Shown piece after piece: positions 36,331-50,207 of a stretch of 64,000 nt of DNA. Both the position numbers and the translations under genes were made by a program. The notes beneath the pieces were generated by a model, which saw only the letters and a list, made by a program, of their open reading frames with translations, made no database searches and was not told where the DNA came from. The stretch is taken from assembly GCF_000002425.4 (NCBI RefSeq), contig NC_037260.1, forward strand, positions 16,201,005 through 16,265,004. Direction: 5' to 3'. The stretch comes from Physcomitrium patens (taxonomy: Eukaryota; Streptophyta; Bryopsida; Funariales; Funariaceae). Positions within the stretch are counted from its first letter, which is position 1, and each line of letters begins with the position of its first letter.

Positions 36331-38299
36331 ATACTTTTAGAACTCACAAGCAACTTAAAAAAACCACCAAGTAATGCTAACACTTACAATAAACTAATTA
36401 AATATCAATTAAGATTAGAAACAATAATATTACATAAAAAATCAATCAATAAAAAAATAAAAAATAAAAATATTAAATTTATTTCAATACATAAAACTTA
36501 TTATGTATGTAAAAGAAAAAATAATATTAAGAAATAAAAGTAAGAATGAGAATCAAATGAAAAAAATTACAAATAAAATAAAAAATAAAGTAAAAATATA
36601 AGTAAAAATAAAAGTAAAAATAAAAGTTAAAAGTAAATTAAAACTATTAATTAAGTTTATTTTTTATTAATTAATTAAATAATTATCTTGAAATAATAAT
36701 AATATTATTATTTATATATATTTTTAATTTATTATTATTATTAATTTAATATTAATTCTCTTTTTTTTTGTTTTTGTTTTGTTTTGTTTTGTTTTGTTTA
36801 GTTATTCATTTATTTATTTATTTATATTGATATATATATTTTATCTTATTTTTTTATTATAATTTGATATAGTTAAAAAGAAGATTTTTAACAAATTTTT
36901 TAAAAATATAATTTAAAATCCAAAATTTAAATGATAGAAGAGATAGAAATCACTATCTTCAATTGTATTCCGCTCATGGCAGCAACCTCTCTCCACTCCA
37001 AAAATCGCCAAAAATTCAATTTTGATTCAATACCATTGAAGATTTTACCATTATAAACTCAACTTCAAGATTTTTGTTTTCAAAAATTTCCACAATAATA
37101 TAATTATCAGATACTAAGAAATGCCTTTCCAAACAAGGCATACATGAAACTACCTAGGTTGTGAACCTCTTCCTAATCTAAAATTCACTAAAAACTCAAA
37201 TCAACTCTAATTTGAACATATGATAGCTTTTTAAAAAGCTAACATCAAAACACATAATAATAAGAAGTTTCAACTCAAAAGATACAACACATAAAAACTG
37301 ATTGATAAAAACCCGAGAGTGATCCACATTCAATTCAACATTGAAATCCTTGACTATCTTATAAAGTGAAAATTTGAAATTCTTTGTTTTCACTCATAAA
37401 GAAGAGATATAGAACACTTATCAAGCCTCATGAAGTTTTAGCCTCATGAAGGCTCACAAGTACTGTATATTGGTTCCTAAGAGAGGCCACAAGGCCTTAG
37501 TCTTATCTTCTTAACTACGTTCAAGGTGCTACAACCCATATGGGACTTCTACACCTCCCTTCGTATACGGACTATACTAACTGCTGGTCTTCCTATTTTC
37601 TAGTAGTAAAATCTATAATTTTATATTTTTAACTTTATCATGATGTTTATAAATATCCAATTAGCCTAGAAACCTTTTTGGTCTTCAAATCTTGCTCCAT
37701 TTCTTTATAATGGCTCCTCAAGTGATAAAACTCATTTTTACCAAAGTCATGGAAATTGCTATACAAATTTCTAAAATATTTTAAATAAATTTTAAGTAAA
37801 TTTTAAAAATTATTATAATGGTTTTATGATACTAATATGAATTTAAAGATATAATTTCCTATCTTAATGATTTTTATAATAATAGAATCAATTTAAATCT
37901 ACTATAAATCCTACTTTCTATATAACTAACTAAAAAGATATGAGGTTCTTTTTCATGCTTCTTCTAACCACTAACTAACATTTATAGTTTTTCTTATAAA
38001 TAATATATATAGATAGAAGGCCAATATAAATATTGATCTTAGTAAATATTTTTCAATACTTAATAATAAATAAAAAATATTAAATCAACTAAGATAATTA
38101 CCTCCAAGACTTACTAAGATTTCAATTTTACAACTAACTCTTTAATTTTTTATTTGTCTAAAGATTTTTATACCATTCACTATATATTATAGTTCTAAGT
38201 ACTCTAAATGCATCTTTTTATCTTAAAATAACTAGTGAGATAATTTGATAACTCACAATATCTTATAGGTTGTACAAATTAGTCATTTTTTTTATTCTA
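36331..38299. other. AT-rich spacer with microsatellites, no gene seen
   Basis: A GTTTT run (about 36770-36799) and an ATTT run (about 36806-36826) are present. A more balanced patch at about 37430-37610 contains a catatgggac motif reminiscent of plant LTR ends, but I cannot delimit an element. The rest is AT-rich with no protein remnants. Confidence 0.5.
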
Positions 38300-38304
38300 A
38301 TACT

Positions 38305-38615
38305 TGTTGAAGTAAGTCACTTAGTAAAAGGCATTACCTTAGATAAGTTGCCAATAGTCAAAAGGCAACAAAAGAATATAAAGAAGTTACTATGGTGGCT
38401 TGTAGGATTTGTAGGTGGAGGCTAAATTAAGAAAGAACCTAGGGTTTAGTTGGATGAAGTAGAAATAGATGTAACATTAATAGAAGTTACCTCGTTAGTT
38501 GGCAACCACCACCTATAAGTAAGAAGTGTTGGAAGTATAAGTTATCTTACTCCATACTCCCTTTTGTGTGCAACCTTGTTGATGCTGAGTGTTGTGACAA
38601 CTTTGTTCTTTAATA
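38305..38615 (+). repeat. 5' LTR of the copia element
   Basis: This ~311-bp LTR pairs with 45181-45497. Shared blocks include actatggtggcttgtaggat and accttgttgat. Confidence 0.85.
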
Positions 38616-39181
38616 GCTTATGGACCCACTCACCTTTAGTTGTGAGTTTTGAACTTCTTTGAAGTCTTTGTTGGTGTTAAGAGTAGATCTTATGGTTGTT
38701 GCTGATGTTAGGGTTTGGTATCTTCTAAATCTCCTTTTGTATCTAGTTATTGATGTAATTATTGTCTTATTTGTTATAAAGTGCATTCATAATCTTGGAG
38801 GTTGTTAGATACCTTAGATTGATGTTTAAAGACATTTGTGTTATGTTTCCTTGCTGAGTTTCATCATTGGTGCTCTAATTTTGTGCTTTTATGTATTGAT
38901 CTCCTTGAGAGATCCACTTATTGTAATTAGAGATGCTTTGGGAGGTTAGAAGAGTTTTGTGAAAGAAGAGAGGTGATTAAAGAGAGGCAAAGCTTATTTA
39001 AGAGGTTATCAGACTTGTGAAAAGTCTTATAAGTAAAGTTGAGAGTGATTGAAGAGTGTAAACAATAGTTTACTCATAAAAAAGGCATTCTGGTTTTCTA
39101 AGGCAATAACATCTTCTTGTTGATTTTGAAAGTTCATTCTTCTCTTTTCTTCATTTTCTTTGATACATCCCTTTTTTAGAC

Positions 39182-39960
39182 ATGGTTGCAAGTGAAGGTG
39201 AGGATTTGAGAGTAATTCAGAAGTTTAGGGGTGACAACTTTTACCATTGGAAGAAGAAAATGGAGATCTTGTTGGCTTCATTAGACCTTTGGGATATTGT
39301 TGATGAAAGTGAAGACCCTCTAAGTGACAATTCTGATGTAAAGGTGAAAAAAGAGTACAAGTGATGTGAAAGAAAGGCTTTTGGCATGATTGCAATAAAT
39401 CTTGATGATGCCAATTTTTCACATGTAATTGCTTGTACTGGACTAGCGGAAGCATAGAAGACTCTTTGCAACATCTATGAGAGTAGAAACCTTGCCAACA
39501 TTCTATGGACAAGAAAGAAGTTCTTAATAGTAAAGATAGAAGAAGGACATGACCTCATGGCTCATATCAATAAGGTAAAAGTACTTGCAAATCAACTAGC
39601 AATTATTGACACACTAGTTGATAATAGAGAAATTATGTTGACATTACTCATGAGCCTTCTTGAGTCCTACAACTACCTCATTGTAGCATTGGAGTCTATC
39701 AACATGAAAGAGCTTACTATGAACTATGTCACGTCAAGACTTGCCTATGAAGTAATCAAGAAAAAAGAAAAAGAGCATTAAAGTGAGGATTTGGCTCTAT
39801 TTTCAAGACAAGGCAAATGTAGCTACTCTCACCAACGTGATAGTTTAAAGAGTAACATGAGAAATTACTATATTTGTAGAAAATCAGGTCACATTGCTAG
39901 AAATTGCTACAAAGCCAAGAAAGGAGATAGAGAGAATGCAAATAATGCTTGTGATAACAT
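39182..39960 (+). pseudogene. gag region of the copia element
   Basis: It starts with a copia-type gag head (LRVIQKFRGDNFYHWKKKME), followed by MAHINKVKVLANQLA and a CCHC knuckle CRKSGHIARNC near 39870-39910. It packages element RNA. It is broken. Confidence 0.85.
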
Positions 39961-41620
39961 TCGTGAAGATGACTATGCTTTCATGGCAAGTGAAAGAGCA
40001 TCTATGGCTACGATGTCTAAGTGGATTATAGATTCAAGTGCTACTAAACATATGATATCATATAAGTATTTATTTGACACTTATGAAGAAATTCAAACAA
40101 CCAAAGTTTGGTTGGGAGACAATGGCATGGTACAAGCCATTGGAATTAGCTCAATTATCGTGGAGATCGTTATGAAGGTCCAAATCAAGAGGATCAAATT
40201 GAAGGAAGTCTTATATGTGACAAAAATAAAAAAAAAACCTCCTTTTGGTGAGCAAATTTATATTACATGGTTATAAGGTTCAATTTGACATGAATGGATG
40301 TTTTGTGAAGACAATGGATAGACAACATGTTGTGAAAGGTCTTAGAGATGGAAATCTCTACTTCATCAATTGTAAAAAGGTGAATGTAGTTAAAGTGGCT
40401 GCATTTACTGATTTTTCATAAGATCAAGACAAGTTTGGAATCTGGAATTAATGACTTGGTCATTTGAATGCAAAATGCATGAAGGAGCTTCAATCCATGG
40501 TAAGTGGCTTGGATCTTGGTCATTTCAACCACAATGACATGACACTTACTTATGAAGGTTGTATACAAGACAAACAACAAAAGAGTTCATTTCCAAATGG
40601 AGTTGCAAGACGTATAATCAAATTATTGGAGATTATGCATTCTAATGTTTGTGGACCAATGAAGACACCATCAATTGGAAGAGCAAGATATTTTGTCACA
40701 TTCATTGATGATTTTTTAAGAAAAGTGTGGATTTACATCATTAAAGCTAAAAGTGAGTATTTTTCAAGGTTTAAGGAGTTTAAAGCTCTTATAGAGAAAT
40801 AATATGAATGCAAGATCAAAATAATATGCATAGACAATGGAGATGAATACATGTCAAAGAATTTTGATGAATTCTTTAAGATTAAAGGTGTTGCAAAATA
40901 AATCTCTACTCCTTACACTCCACAACAAAATAGAGTTGTTGAAAGAACAAATCATACCATTGTGGAGATGGCAAGGAGTATGCTTCATGTACAATACCTT
41001 GGTCATGAATATTAGGCTGAAGCCATGGTTACTTCAGTGTACATAAGGAATAGGTGCCTCATAAGTAAACTGACATCAAGGACTCCACAAGAAGCTTGGA
41101 GTGGCAAGAAACCTTGTGTTTCACACATGAGGATCTTTTAATGCATTGCTTATGCAAAGGTAATAGATTACATGAGATCAAAATTTGATGCAAAGAATAA
41201 AAAACGTATATTTATTAGATATTGTAAAGATACAAAGGTATATAGGATAATATGTTTAGAAACCAAGAAGATCATAAAAAATCATAATGTTGAGTTTTTG
41301 GAGTATAAAAGTGCTCTTGAGTGCTTGAAAATATGTCTAAGTGGGAATAATGGTGTGTTTGTAGACACATCATCAATTTCAATAAAGAAAGAAGAAGAAG
41401 AAGAAGATGATGGTAATAATGAAGATGGAAGAAATACAAATCAAGATGAAGTATCAAAGAATATAAACCATAGTGTGCCTTCAATTATTAGAACTAGCAA
41501 TAAATATAATGAAGATATTGATGGTAATGATGATGATGAGGATTATCAAGCTTTAAGTGAAAAAAGACAAACTTTAAGGAAGAAAAAGCTTAAAAGAGAG
41601 TATAAAGTGTAAGAAGATGA
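39960..41620 (+). pseudogene. Protease and integrase region of the copia element
   Basis: The protease site WIIDSSATKHM lies near 40020-40060. A GAG-pre-integrase segment is followed by the integrase core: MHSNVCGPMKTPSIGRARY with FVTFIDDFLRKVWIY near 40640-40735, then RSKFDAKNKKRIFIRYCKDTKVYR near 41170-41250. An acidic low-complexity stretch (about 41390-41560) separates integrase from reverse transcriptase. It is broken. Confidence 0.85.
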
Positions 41621-41839
41621 AGCATCTCCAAATGAAAGAAGATATCCTTTGAAAGAAAGAAAAACCACATGGTGAATGGTGGAAGGATTACATATTTCTT
41701 CAAATAAGTGAAGAACATGCCAATTTTGCTCTTCTTACTAATTCATTAAGTTTGTGTAATGCAATGAACTCCACGGATGCTATGAAATAGGAGAATGCTA
41801 TGGAAGAAGAATAAAAATCATTCATAGACAATGGAACAT

Positions 41840-42590
41840 GGGAATTGACTCAACTTCCACCAAATCGATCTTCAATTGGTTGTAAGTGGGTATTTAGAAC
41901 CAAAAGGGATGCAATGGATAATATTGTAAGATAAAAGGCTAGATTGATTGCCAAAGACTACTCACAAGTTGCTGGTGTTGATTTTAATGAGACATTTGTT
42001 TCTATGGCCAAATTCACCAACATTAGAACCATTGTGGCAATTGGGGCAACAATGGACTTGGAGATGCATCAAATGGATGTGAAGATGGCATTCTTGAATG
42101 GAAGCTTGAAAGAAGACATCTACATAGATGAACTTCAAGGATTTGTATAAGAAGGCAATCAACATCTTTTTTGTAAATTGAAGAAATCTTTGTATGGACT
42201 AAAGCAATCTCCAAGAGCATGGTACCAATGCATTGATACTTTCTTTGTGACTAAAGGATTTGTAAGGAGTGAGGTTGATCATTCTTTGTTTGTAATGCAA
42301 TCAAATGAGTTCATATTGATTGTCATCTTATATGTTGATGATCAAATTATCTTAACCAATACTATGAAGATGATGGATTAGTTGAAGGCAAAGTTAGAAA
42401 GAGAGTATGAGATGAGTGATTTGGAAGACCTTCACTATTGCTTAGGAGTGGAGTTTCTAAGAGATCGTGCTAAGAAGACCATTATAATGAGCCAAAGCAA
42501 GTACATTGAAGAGGTGTTGAAATGATTTAATATGGAGGAGTGTAAGCCTATTGGAATACCTTTGAAAGCCAATTTGAAGTTGATGAAGCT
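41840..42590 (+). pseudogene. Reverse transcriptase region of the copia element
   Basis: Copia RT motifs are DFNETFVSMAKFTNIRTIVA, MHQMDVKMAFLNGSLKEDIY, KKSLYGLKQSPRAWYQ and the catalytic-type LYVDDQIILTN near 42330. The frame is cut off at about 42590 by foreign DNA. It is broken. Confidence 0.88.
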
Positions 42591-44429
42591 CATGGTGTCA
42601 TGTTGCAACACGACTATATGATGAAAATATAAATGAAAAAGATTTATTAATATTTAGTCATCTTGGATGTTAGAAGTAGTGACTAATTTCAATGCCAATA
42701 TTCAGGGGCCAATTAATGTCACCCCATTATAAGCTGTACCATCAAACATGACAATAGTGTATGCTCTACCAGCGTCATTGAATCAAGTATCCTCTATACC
42801 AACAAGACGATTAGGATCATTTTTAACCCTACATGGAACAAGTCTAATAGATATATACCAGTGGAGAAACCCAATATGCTTGATGGGAGTACAAGAAGAC
42901 TACTTCGTTGTTTTCGTTGTAGACAGATTGGTCATTATACTAGTGAATGTTCCAATCCCAGAGCCAATGACAATTACGCGCTAGTGTATGGGAATAGCAA
43001 GCAGTCGGGGCATATTTATTAGCAATGTAATGCTTTGTTTAATTTCAATAATTGAGATCAACAGATTCAAAGCCACCAAAAAATTAAGGAGATAAATTGA
43101 GGTCTTGAAGATTCTCCGATAAATCGGGTGAAATAAGTCTAAGCCGTTCTTATCAAGAGTTGATAAAAGGAAAAAAAAACCAATTCAATATTCAGGTGAA
43201 TCTGATGTAAAGGGCCAATTTGATCCAATTGTGGGGACATCCAATCTAGGTCTTGGTATAGGCTTCTTATCCAGTATGAGAATTGACTCGGTTAGGCAAC
43301 CCAATGATGTCCCGAATATAGAGGCTTCAGTTCGATTTTAAGCTATTTCGTTGTCTATGCTGTTTCGGGAAAACATCCTTTCCATAGAAAGATCCTCTTA
43401 GAGGTAGAAATTCCATGGAGGCGGGTCTGTTGTTCCAATTTGGAGTCCAAGGTAGAAGAATAGGGGACGTCACGGAGTTGAAAGAAAGGAGAGGAAAAGA
43501 AAGGAGGCATTCAGAGATCGAGATTTTGGGATTGGAGAGCTAGCTTCAAGCTCCTTCGAAAGGTGTAGAATTAGGTTTTATAGGATTTGAGAGGACTTTG
43601 CAATCGTTGCTCAAAGTTAGAGTTTGTATTGGTGAATTGGGTTTTGCAATAAAAGAAAGGCAAGTACTCTTGACTGTTTTGTGAAATTAGAGATATATTT
43701 GTGGTTGAAATTTTAGAAGTGTCTAGATGGTTGAATATACTAAGTTCATGCAAAAATTTGTGTTAATCTTATGATACGGATAGATGATATTTGATCATTA
43801 GTATAAAGAGGTATTAGAAGTTGGCATATTAGAGTTGTTTAGGATTTTTGTAATATATGAGATCTATCGACTAAAATAAGATGAATTTTAACATAGTAAG
43901 TTGAGGACTCAAAGGTAGAGCTACACACAAAATTTGAATGAGAATTAATGGTCAGAGAAGGAAAAATTATAAGTTAAAGTTCGTCATCAACCTTCTAGGC
44001 GATGGTCAAAGGACTTCAGTGTGGATTTACGGTGTTTTCTTGCAATCTGTAAGTTGGATTGGATTGAACTTCTTGAGCATTTAGAAGACTTGTAAAGACA
44101 CTAGTGGTAGAAATCTCACAACAATCGGATGGTCACATTGAGAATTACAGCTTATCGAGGCTTACTGTCTAAGATTAGGATTTAAAAAATAAATAAAATA
44201 AATAAATAAATAAATAAAATAGAAATAAAAATAACAAATAATAAAAGAATCTATGCTTATAATATCCAAAAGCTATTAAAAATAGTATTCTAAATACTTT
44301 GTATTAGAATTAAGATTTTATATTGAAATCCAAAATAGTTTATATTTAGATAGTTGAAATCCATTAGACTACTTGGATACTTGCAAAACATTGTTTTATC
44401 TTCCACAACCAGACGTCCGGTGCATTCTC
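42591..44429. mobile_element. Foreign insertion in the copia element, with a gag zinc-knuckle remnant
   Basis: Copia coding sequence breaks off near 42590 and resumes near 44450. The short word aagct is present at both edges (42586-42590 and 44430-44434), a possible target duplication, though other alignments of the edges are possible. At about 42900-42960, + strand, it reads RCFRCRQIGHYTSEC, a CCHC knuckle unlike the copia one, so the inserted DNA derives from another retroelement. The remainder is non-coding, with raised GC at 42.7-43.6 kb. An AAAT-type run lies at about 44183-44220. Confidence 0.65.
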
Positions 44430-44449
44430 AAGCTAGATAGCACGTAATA

Positions 44450-45165
44450 CAATAATGGATGAAGAATTTACTGAAATTAAAGGTCAAATATAAGGAATTC
44501 CATACAAGGCAGCACTGGGTTCAATAATGTATGCAATGGTTGGTACAAAGGTAGATCTTGGATATGTGGTCAGTATTGTGAGCCAAGAAATGTCAAAAGT
44601 TGGACCAATCCATTGGACAACCATCAAAAGGATCATGACATAGTTAAAAGGTACTTTGAATTCTAAATTATATCTTGGAGGTGATAACATTACTTTGCAT
44701 GGTTATTGTGATGCGGATTAGGGTGGAGATGCAAATGATAGAAGATCAACAATAGAATATGTATTCCTTGTTGGAGTAAGAGGTATATCATGGAATTGTA
44801 AGAGACAACCAAAAATAGTAAGGAAAATAATAGAGGTGGAGTACATGGCAGCAAGCCATAGTGCAATGGAGGCAATATGGCTAAAACAACTTTTGGAGGA
44901 CATTGGAGATGTGCAAATGGAAGCAACTCCAATAGAGTGTGACAATCAAAGATGTCTTGCATTTACAAAAAATTCCAAGTATCATTCAAGGACAAAATAC
45001 ATTGACATTCAACATCACTTCATGAGAGAGAAGATTGAAATGGGAGTTATTGATATGAAGTATTGTGCAACGAAAGACATGCTTGCTGATTTGTTGACAA
45101 ACGCATTAGTAAAGGATAAACATCACATGTTGACAAAGGCTTTAGGATTGAAAGCCCTTTGATCA
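44450..45165 (+). pseudogene. RNase H region of the copia element
   Basis: The text resumes with LGSIMYAMVGTKVDLGYVV, then EYMAASHSAMEAIWLKQLL, DNQRCLAFTKNSKYHSRTKY and IDIQHHFMREKIE. These are hallmark copia RNase H words. The open part is 44836-45162, ending 16 bp before the 3' LTR. It is broken upstream. Confidence 0.9.
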
Positions 45166-45180
45166 ATAGCAAAGTGGGAG

Positions 45181-45497
45181 TGTTAAAGTAACTCACTTAG
45201 TAAAAGATATTACCTTAAGTAAGTTGCTAGTGGTCAAAAGATAGAAAAAGAGTATAAAGAAGTTACTATGGTGGCTTGTAGGATTTGTAGGTGGCTGCTA
45301 GGTTAAGAAAGAGTGTAGGATTTAATTAAATAAAGTAGAAATGGATGTTACACTAATAGAAGTTGTCTTGTTAGTTGGCAACTACCACCTATAAATAAGA
45401 AGTGTTGGAAGTAAGAGTTATCTTACTCCATATTTTCTTATGTGTGCAACCTTGTTGATACTAAGTATTGTGACTTCAAAGTGCTTATTCTTCAATA
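45181..45497 (+). repeat. 3' LTR of the copia element
   Basis: This ~317-bp LTR starts immediately after the purine tract and is followed by the ATACT target duplication. Confidence 0.85.
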
Positions 45498-45502
45498 ATA
45501 CT

Positions 45503-47150
45503 AGCTCATATAAATAGTTTTTTTTGTGGACCAATGTCATATTATATGTTGTCTTATTTGAAAATGCACTAAGTACTTGGTTATATAAGATGAAGTTATA
45601 TTCTATAAGTATCCAAAAAAACTAATAGATTTCATCCATATATAAAGAATGCAATTTGAATTTTAATTCAAAAGTACTTAAAGCCAATAAAAAGTGTTAA
45701 AAAATACTCTTTTTAATAACCTTAAGCATATATAAATTCTAATTTCTTTATTCTATTTTATAATTAGATAATTTTGATTTTTCTTTGTAAGTCCTTATCC
45801 TAGTTAATGAGCTATATTTAGTTATAATTCCTAGTATGATTATCTACTTAATGTCAATTTTTTTGAATAAATATTATTATAAGTCTTTTATATGCTTAAA
45901 AAAAATTCAATCCAATCAAATTTACAAATTGTGAAAAAATGTCCAAACAATGCATTGATGTTACTTAGCTGCCAACTTAAAAGTTGATGCAAATGTTCTA
46001 ATGGAAATTTTTTCTTTTTCAATTATTAACCTCAGCTCAAAATTAGTATGTAGCTTGATCATCCAATCTTCTAATACCGTGCCAAATTTCATCTTCTTTT
46101 AAGTAGTAGATCTTTAGATATCATAGAAATTCTATCTAATGTCAAACTACCAACTTCCAACACCCTATTGTATCAAAAATTAAATATCTCTCAATTACAT
46201 TGTTAAATTAATACAAAAATTTATGTAAAATTATCACACTCAATCAACCAAGTACTCTCAAATTTTGAACTATAGATGTAACACCAACTGTAAAAATTAG
46301 CTGAGAGTGTTAATTCTAATTGTATTGCATAAATTCAAAGTCACCAATATAAACCTTGACTTTGAAAAAAAATTGCAATGACATTCCAAATCCTATAAAA
46401 ACAAGCTTTATATTTCTAAAAGAGGCTTAAAGCTAGCTCTCCAATTTTAATTATTAATCTTCTAATATTCCTATGCTTTGCCTTAAGTGGCTATTTTAGT
46501 GGCTAGAGGTCTAAATTTGATATTGTTCTTCAAATGGTTGATCCTTGGGTACCAATTTAATATATTTTAGGAATTTCTTAGCCAAATCCTACCATCAATT
46601 TTATCTTATTCTCAACCATATTAATTATTTATCTCTTCTATCCTATGTTTATTAATTTATGGCCTTTTTAAGACAATAAAAGAATTTTTATAGCTTCGAA
46701 AGTAAACTACTAACCAATCTTTAATCTACTAAATATTAAGACAAGAAAATAAATTGAGATGTTTTTGTAAAAGCTATGTTTAAATTTTTTGAATTGTTAT
46801 TAAATAAAGATGATTAGATATTAATTAAAAATTTATTTTTGATTATATATTCAACATATAGTTGTATTATAATATGACATTAGATTTGAATCTTGACCAC
46901 TTTTTATATAATTACTTTTTTAGGTAACTTTCCAATAATCTAAAAATATTTATTTATTTTAATTTATCTTTGAATTATATAATATATATATTTTTTTTAT
47001 AGAATTTTTTAGCTCTTAATAAATAAAAGAAATAATATTATAAAATTTATCATTTAATATTTTTACATAAGTGAATTCATCTTATCTCTTAATAAGTAAA
47101 AGAAATAAGATGGTTCAATATTTCTATCTTTTTATTAGAAATAATTTACC
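45503..47150. other. AT-rich stretch, possibly the 3' end of element D
   Basis: No reading frame or clear repeat end is visible. It lies downstream of the integrase of minus-strand element D, where an untranslated region and 3' LTR would be expected. I could not align it with the 63-64 kb LTR-like segment, so its identity is open. Confidence 0.35.
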
Positions 47151-47159
47151 ATTTAATAT

Positions 47160-50100
47160 TTCTAATTATAAGAAATTATTATCAAATATTTCTTTAATAT
47201 GATAAGGTCTTAACCAAAGAGTATCAATTTTTTTAGGAAAATCCATTCTCTTAGAATTTTGTAACAATATTAGCATCTTTAATTTTATGACTCTCTTCTT
47301 GTATTTTTTATCAAAAGAAATTTTCTTCCTTCTTTGAATAGCTTTTATATATTGAACTCTAATTCTACAAATTTTATTAAGATCCCTCAATTATTCTAAT
47401 CTATCTCTTAATAATTCTTGGATAGTTAATTTGACATCTATTGCTATCTTTTAGAGAATTGATTTTAAATTCTATTTGTAGTATAGCTTCTATTCCATAC
47501 AATAAAAAAATAGAGTGACTTTGGTTGTGACCTTGTAGATTGTACAATAAGCTTACAAAGCTACTAGTAATTTAGTATATCAATATTTCTTTGAGACTTG
47601 TACTATTTTTCTGTGGATATTTATTAAGGTTTGGTTCATTCTTTTCGCATGACCATTAGTTTGTGGATGATAAGGAGTTGTCATATAATGATTTCATATT
47701 AAATTTATTAGTCATCTCTTTTATTATACTATTCAAGAAGTGTGTGCCTTGATCACTAATCAAGATTTTGAGACAACCAAATTGAATAATGATTTTCTTA
47801 TATATATAATTAGCTACATGGATAGCATCATTAGTTTTGTCAATTCTTACCTCAGTCCATTTTATTAGATATTCTATAGCTATTATAATATGTTTCATCT
47901 TTCATGATGAATTCAAATGATTTTTTCTTAAATAATCAATTCTTTATTTTTCAAAGAGAACTAAAGGCAAGAATATGTAAAGCAGTAGTGCCATATGTAA
48001 ATTATTTATTATGTAACATTGGCAGCATCACATCTTTTAGCATAAACATATACATCTTAGAATATGGTAGATTAGTAATACTTGACTCTCATTGCTTTTT
48101 GAGCCGTCAATCTACTCAAGAAGTATTCTTTCGTATTATAATTTTATTTTGCCGTGTTAGGCTTTTCACTAGCAAATGCAATAGAATAATCTTTATGTCT
48201 ACCTTTTGTTGATTGACATAATGTACTATCTATTACTACAAATGAAGCATCACAATAAATATGGAAGAGAAGATTCTAATTAGATGGTTTTATTCAAAGT
48301 AAGAGCTTAAAGTTGCTTTTATCCAATCAAAGGCTTCTTAAAAATTTTGTATCCTCTCAAACTTAATTAACTTCCTTTTGAGATTGGTAATGGATGAAGT
48401 TTTTGTGATAGTTGAAAATTAATTCTTGATACCATCTAAGATGTTTTAAGATCATATCTACTCCTTTAACATTTGTAGGAGGTTGTATTTTAGCTATGGC
48501 CTTTATTTTTTTGGATCAGGTTTTCTTTCGTCTTTAGACACCATATAATCCAATAAGATTCTTTTTTGTACTGTCAAGAATATTTTGTTGAGATTTAAAT
48601 TAATTCCTATTTTTTTGTATTTTTTTAAGGTTTTTTCTACATATTTTAGATAGTCTTTGGCATTGGATAGGATACTAAAATCACCTATAAATACCATCAT
48701 AGATTCCTATAATAAATCCAAAAAAGAAAAGGTCATGATTCTTTAGAAGGCAAAAAGGGCATTATAAAGCCCAATAGGCATGATCAAAAAATTGAATGTA
48801 CACTAAGAAGTAGTAAAAGTTGTTTTATAGCAATCTTTTAGGGACTATAGAAATTTAATTATAATCCAAATATCCATCCATAAACATGTAGGTTTTGTTA
48901 TCTGTTACTTCATCTAAAACACTATTAATAAAAGGAAAGAAAAAATGATCCTTTTAAGTGTGCTTGTTGAATTTTCTATAATCTATGCACATTCTTAATT
49001 TACCATTCTTCTTCTTTTTTACAAAGACCATAGAAGAGATCCAATCTATTATTTCTGCTAGTTTAATAAAATAAGCTTATAATAGTTTTTCCAACTCATT
49101 TTTAATAATTAATTGGACTTGAGAATTCATATGTCTTTCTTTTTATCTAATTGCCTTGATATCAGAAATAAAGAGAATATGATATTGAGCCACTTCAAGT
49201 GGTATATCTTTCAAATCTTTATAGGACCATACTAAAACATTTGGATATTTTATGATTAAATCACAATATATAGATACCTCCTAATTTAAATGAATTCTAA
49301 TTTTAATATTTTTGGGCTATTTTTATTCATAAAATATATCTATAAGTCTCCATTTGGATTTTTATATTGGAGATTATTTTAAAGAGTTTTTATACCAATT
49401 ACTAAATATAAGAGGATAGTTGAAAATTCCATTGCCAACCAAAATTTTCAATGAAGTTTTTTAAAATCTAAGAAGTAGAACTAAGTCATCATCTCTTATA
49501 AGGACCCCAATTTCTTCTTTTAATGTTCCATCTATGTTATTGCTAAGGATATGAATTTCCTCAATTTTTGTAATTTTTAACATATCTTCTAAAAAATTAA
49601 CTAATTCCAAATAATTAGAATTAGAGTTGAGATGATTGTTTGGCCATTATTTAAATTCTTTATCATCCATCTAATGAATAAGGTGAGAACAAATATTTTA
49701 TTTTCTTTAAAATTAGGTTATTTGAATTGACCACTTTTATTAATTTTTTTGTGATTTAGATAATTAATTATCTTCTTAAGAATCAATAAAATTAATTTTT
49801 TTATGATCAAATACAGGTTGTATGGAGATTTTGTTCTATTTTTCTATAGACTAAAGATAATGTAGGATTTTTTGCTTCTTTAGTTGATTAAGACTTTTGA
49901 ATCTTTTAACTATGGCCTATCAAGTAATGAAAAAAAAGAATCCTTTGATATATACATTCAAATGACATGATATGTCTAGAAATGTTTTTCTCCATCAATT
50001 CAAGTCTTACAATTTTTTATTTGGTCTATTGAAATAGATGGGATTTGATTTATTATTTTGATAACAAATGAAGATATGCTAGTGACAATCAATCTTATTT

Positions 50101-50207
50101 TTTCTATGATTTGAAAGGACATAATGTTCAATCTACTTCCACCATCTACTATAATATAGGATATTATTTTGTCCACAATAGAAACCTCAATTTTTATTAC
50201 TTTCACC
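47160..50207 (-). mobile_element. Element D, Tat-like Ty3/gypsy retrotransposon, pol part (broken, left of C)
   Basis: Read on the minus strand from right to left: protease (50206-50000, IIVDGGSRLNIM), reverse transcriptase (about 49170-48340, with YMFMDGYLDYN and VFIGDFSILSN, followed by LLDYMVSKDERKPDPKK) and integrase (47898-47166, with YLIKWTEVRIDK, ISDQGTHFLN and a C-terminal WLRPYHIKEIF module). The DGY and DFS wording is unlike the chromoviruses and points to the Tat/Athila side of Ty3/gypsy. That lineage call is from memory. It is heavily broken. Chromovirus C has inserted next to the protease. Confidence 0.7.

Larger units (their letters stand above)
38305..45497 (+). mobile_element. 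Ty1/copia LTR retrotransposon (broken, with an insertion)
   Basis: LTRs at 38305-38615 and 45181-45497 start TGTTGAAG or TGTTAAAG and end near CTTCAATA, close to the mirror-image ends expected. A perfect 5-bp target duplication ATACT lies at 38300-38304 and 45498-45502. Order on the + strand is gag, protease, integrase, reverse transcriptase, RNase H, which is the copia order. A purine tract (aaagtgggag) abuts the 3' LTR. Without the foreign segment at 42.6-44.4 kb the element would be about 5.3 kb, normal for copia. The LTRs are clearly diverged and the coding region is broken at many places, so it is old. Confidence 0.92.

Noticed and set aside
37430-37610. Solo LTR
   Set aside because: A short catatgggac word recalls LTR ends in plants, but I find no start, no target duplication and no partner.
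39225-39512. Minus-strand frames opposite the copia gag
   Set aside because: They are shadows of the copia gag reading on the + strand and resemble nothing else.
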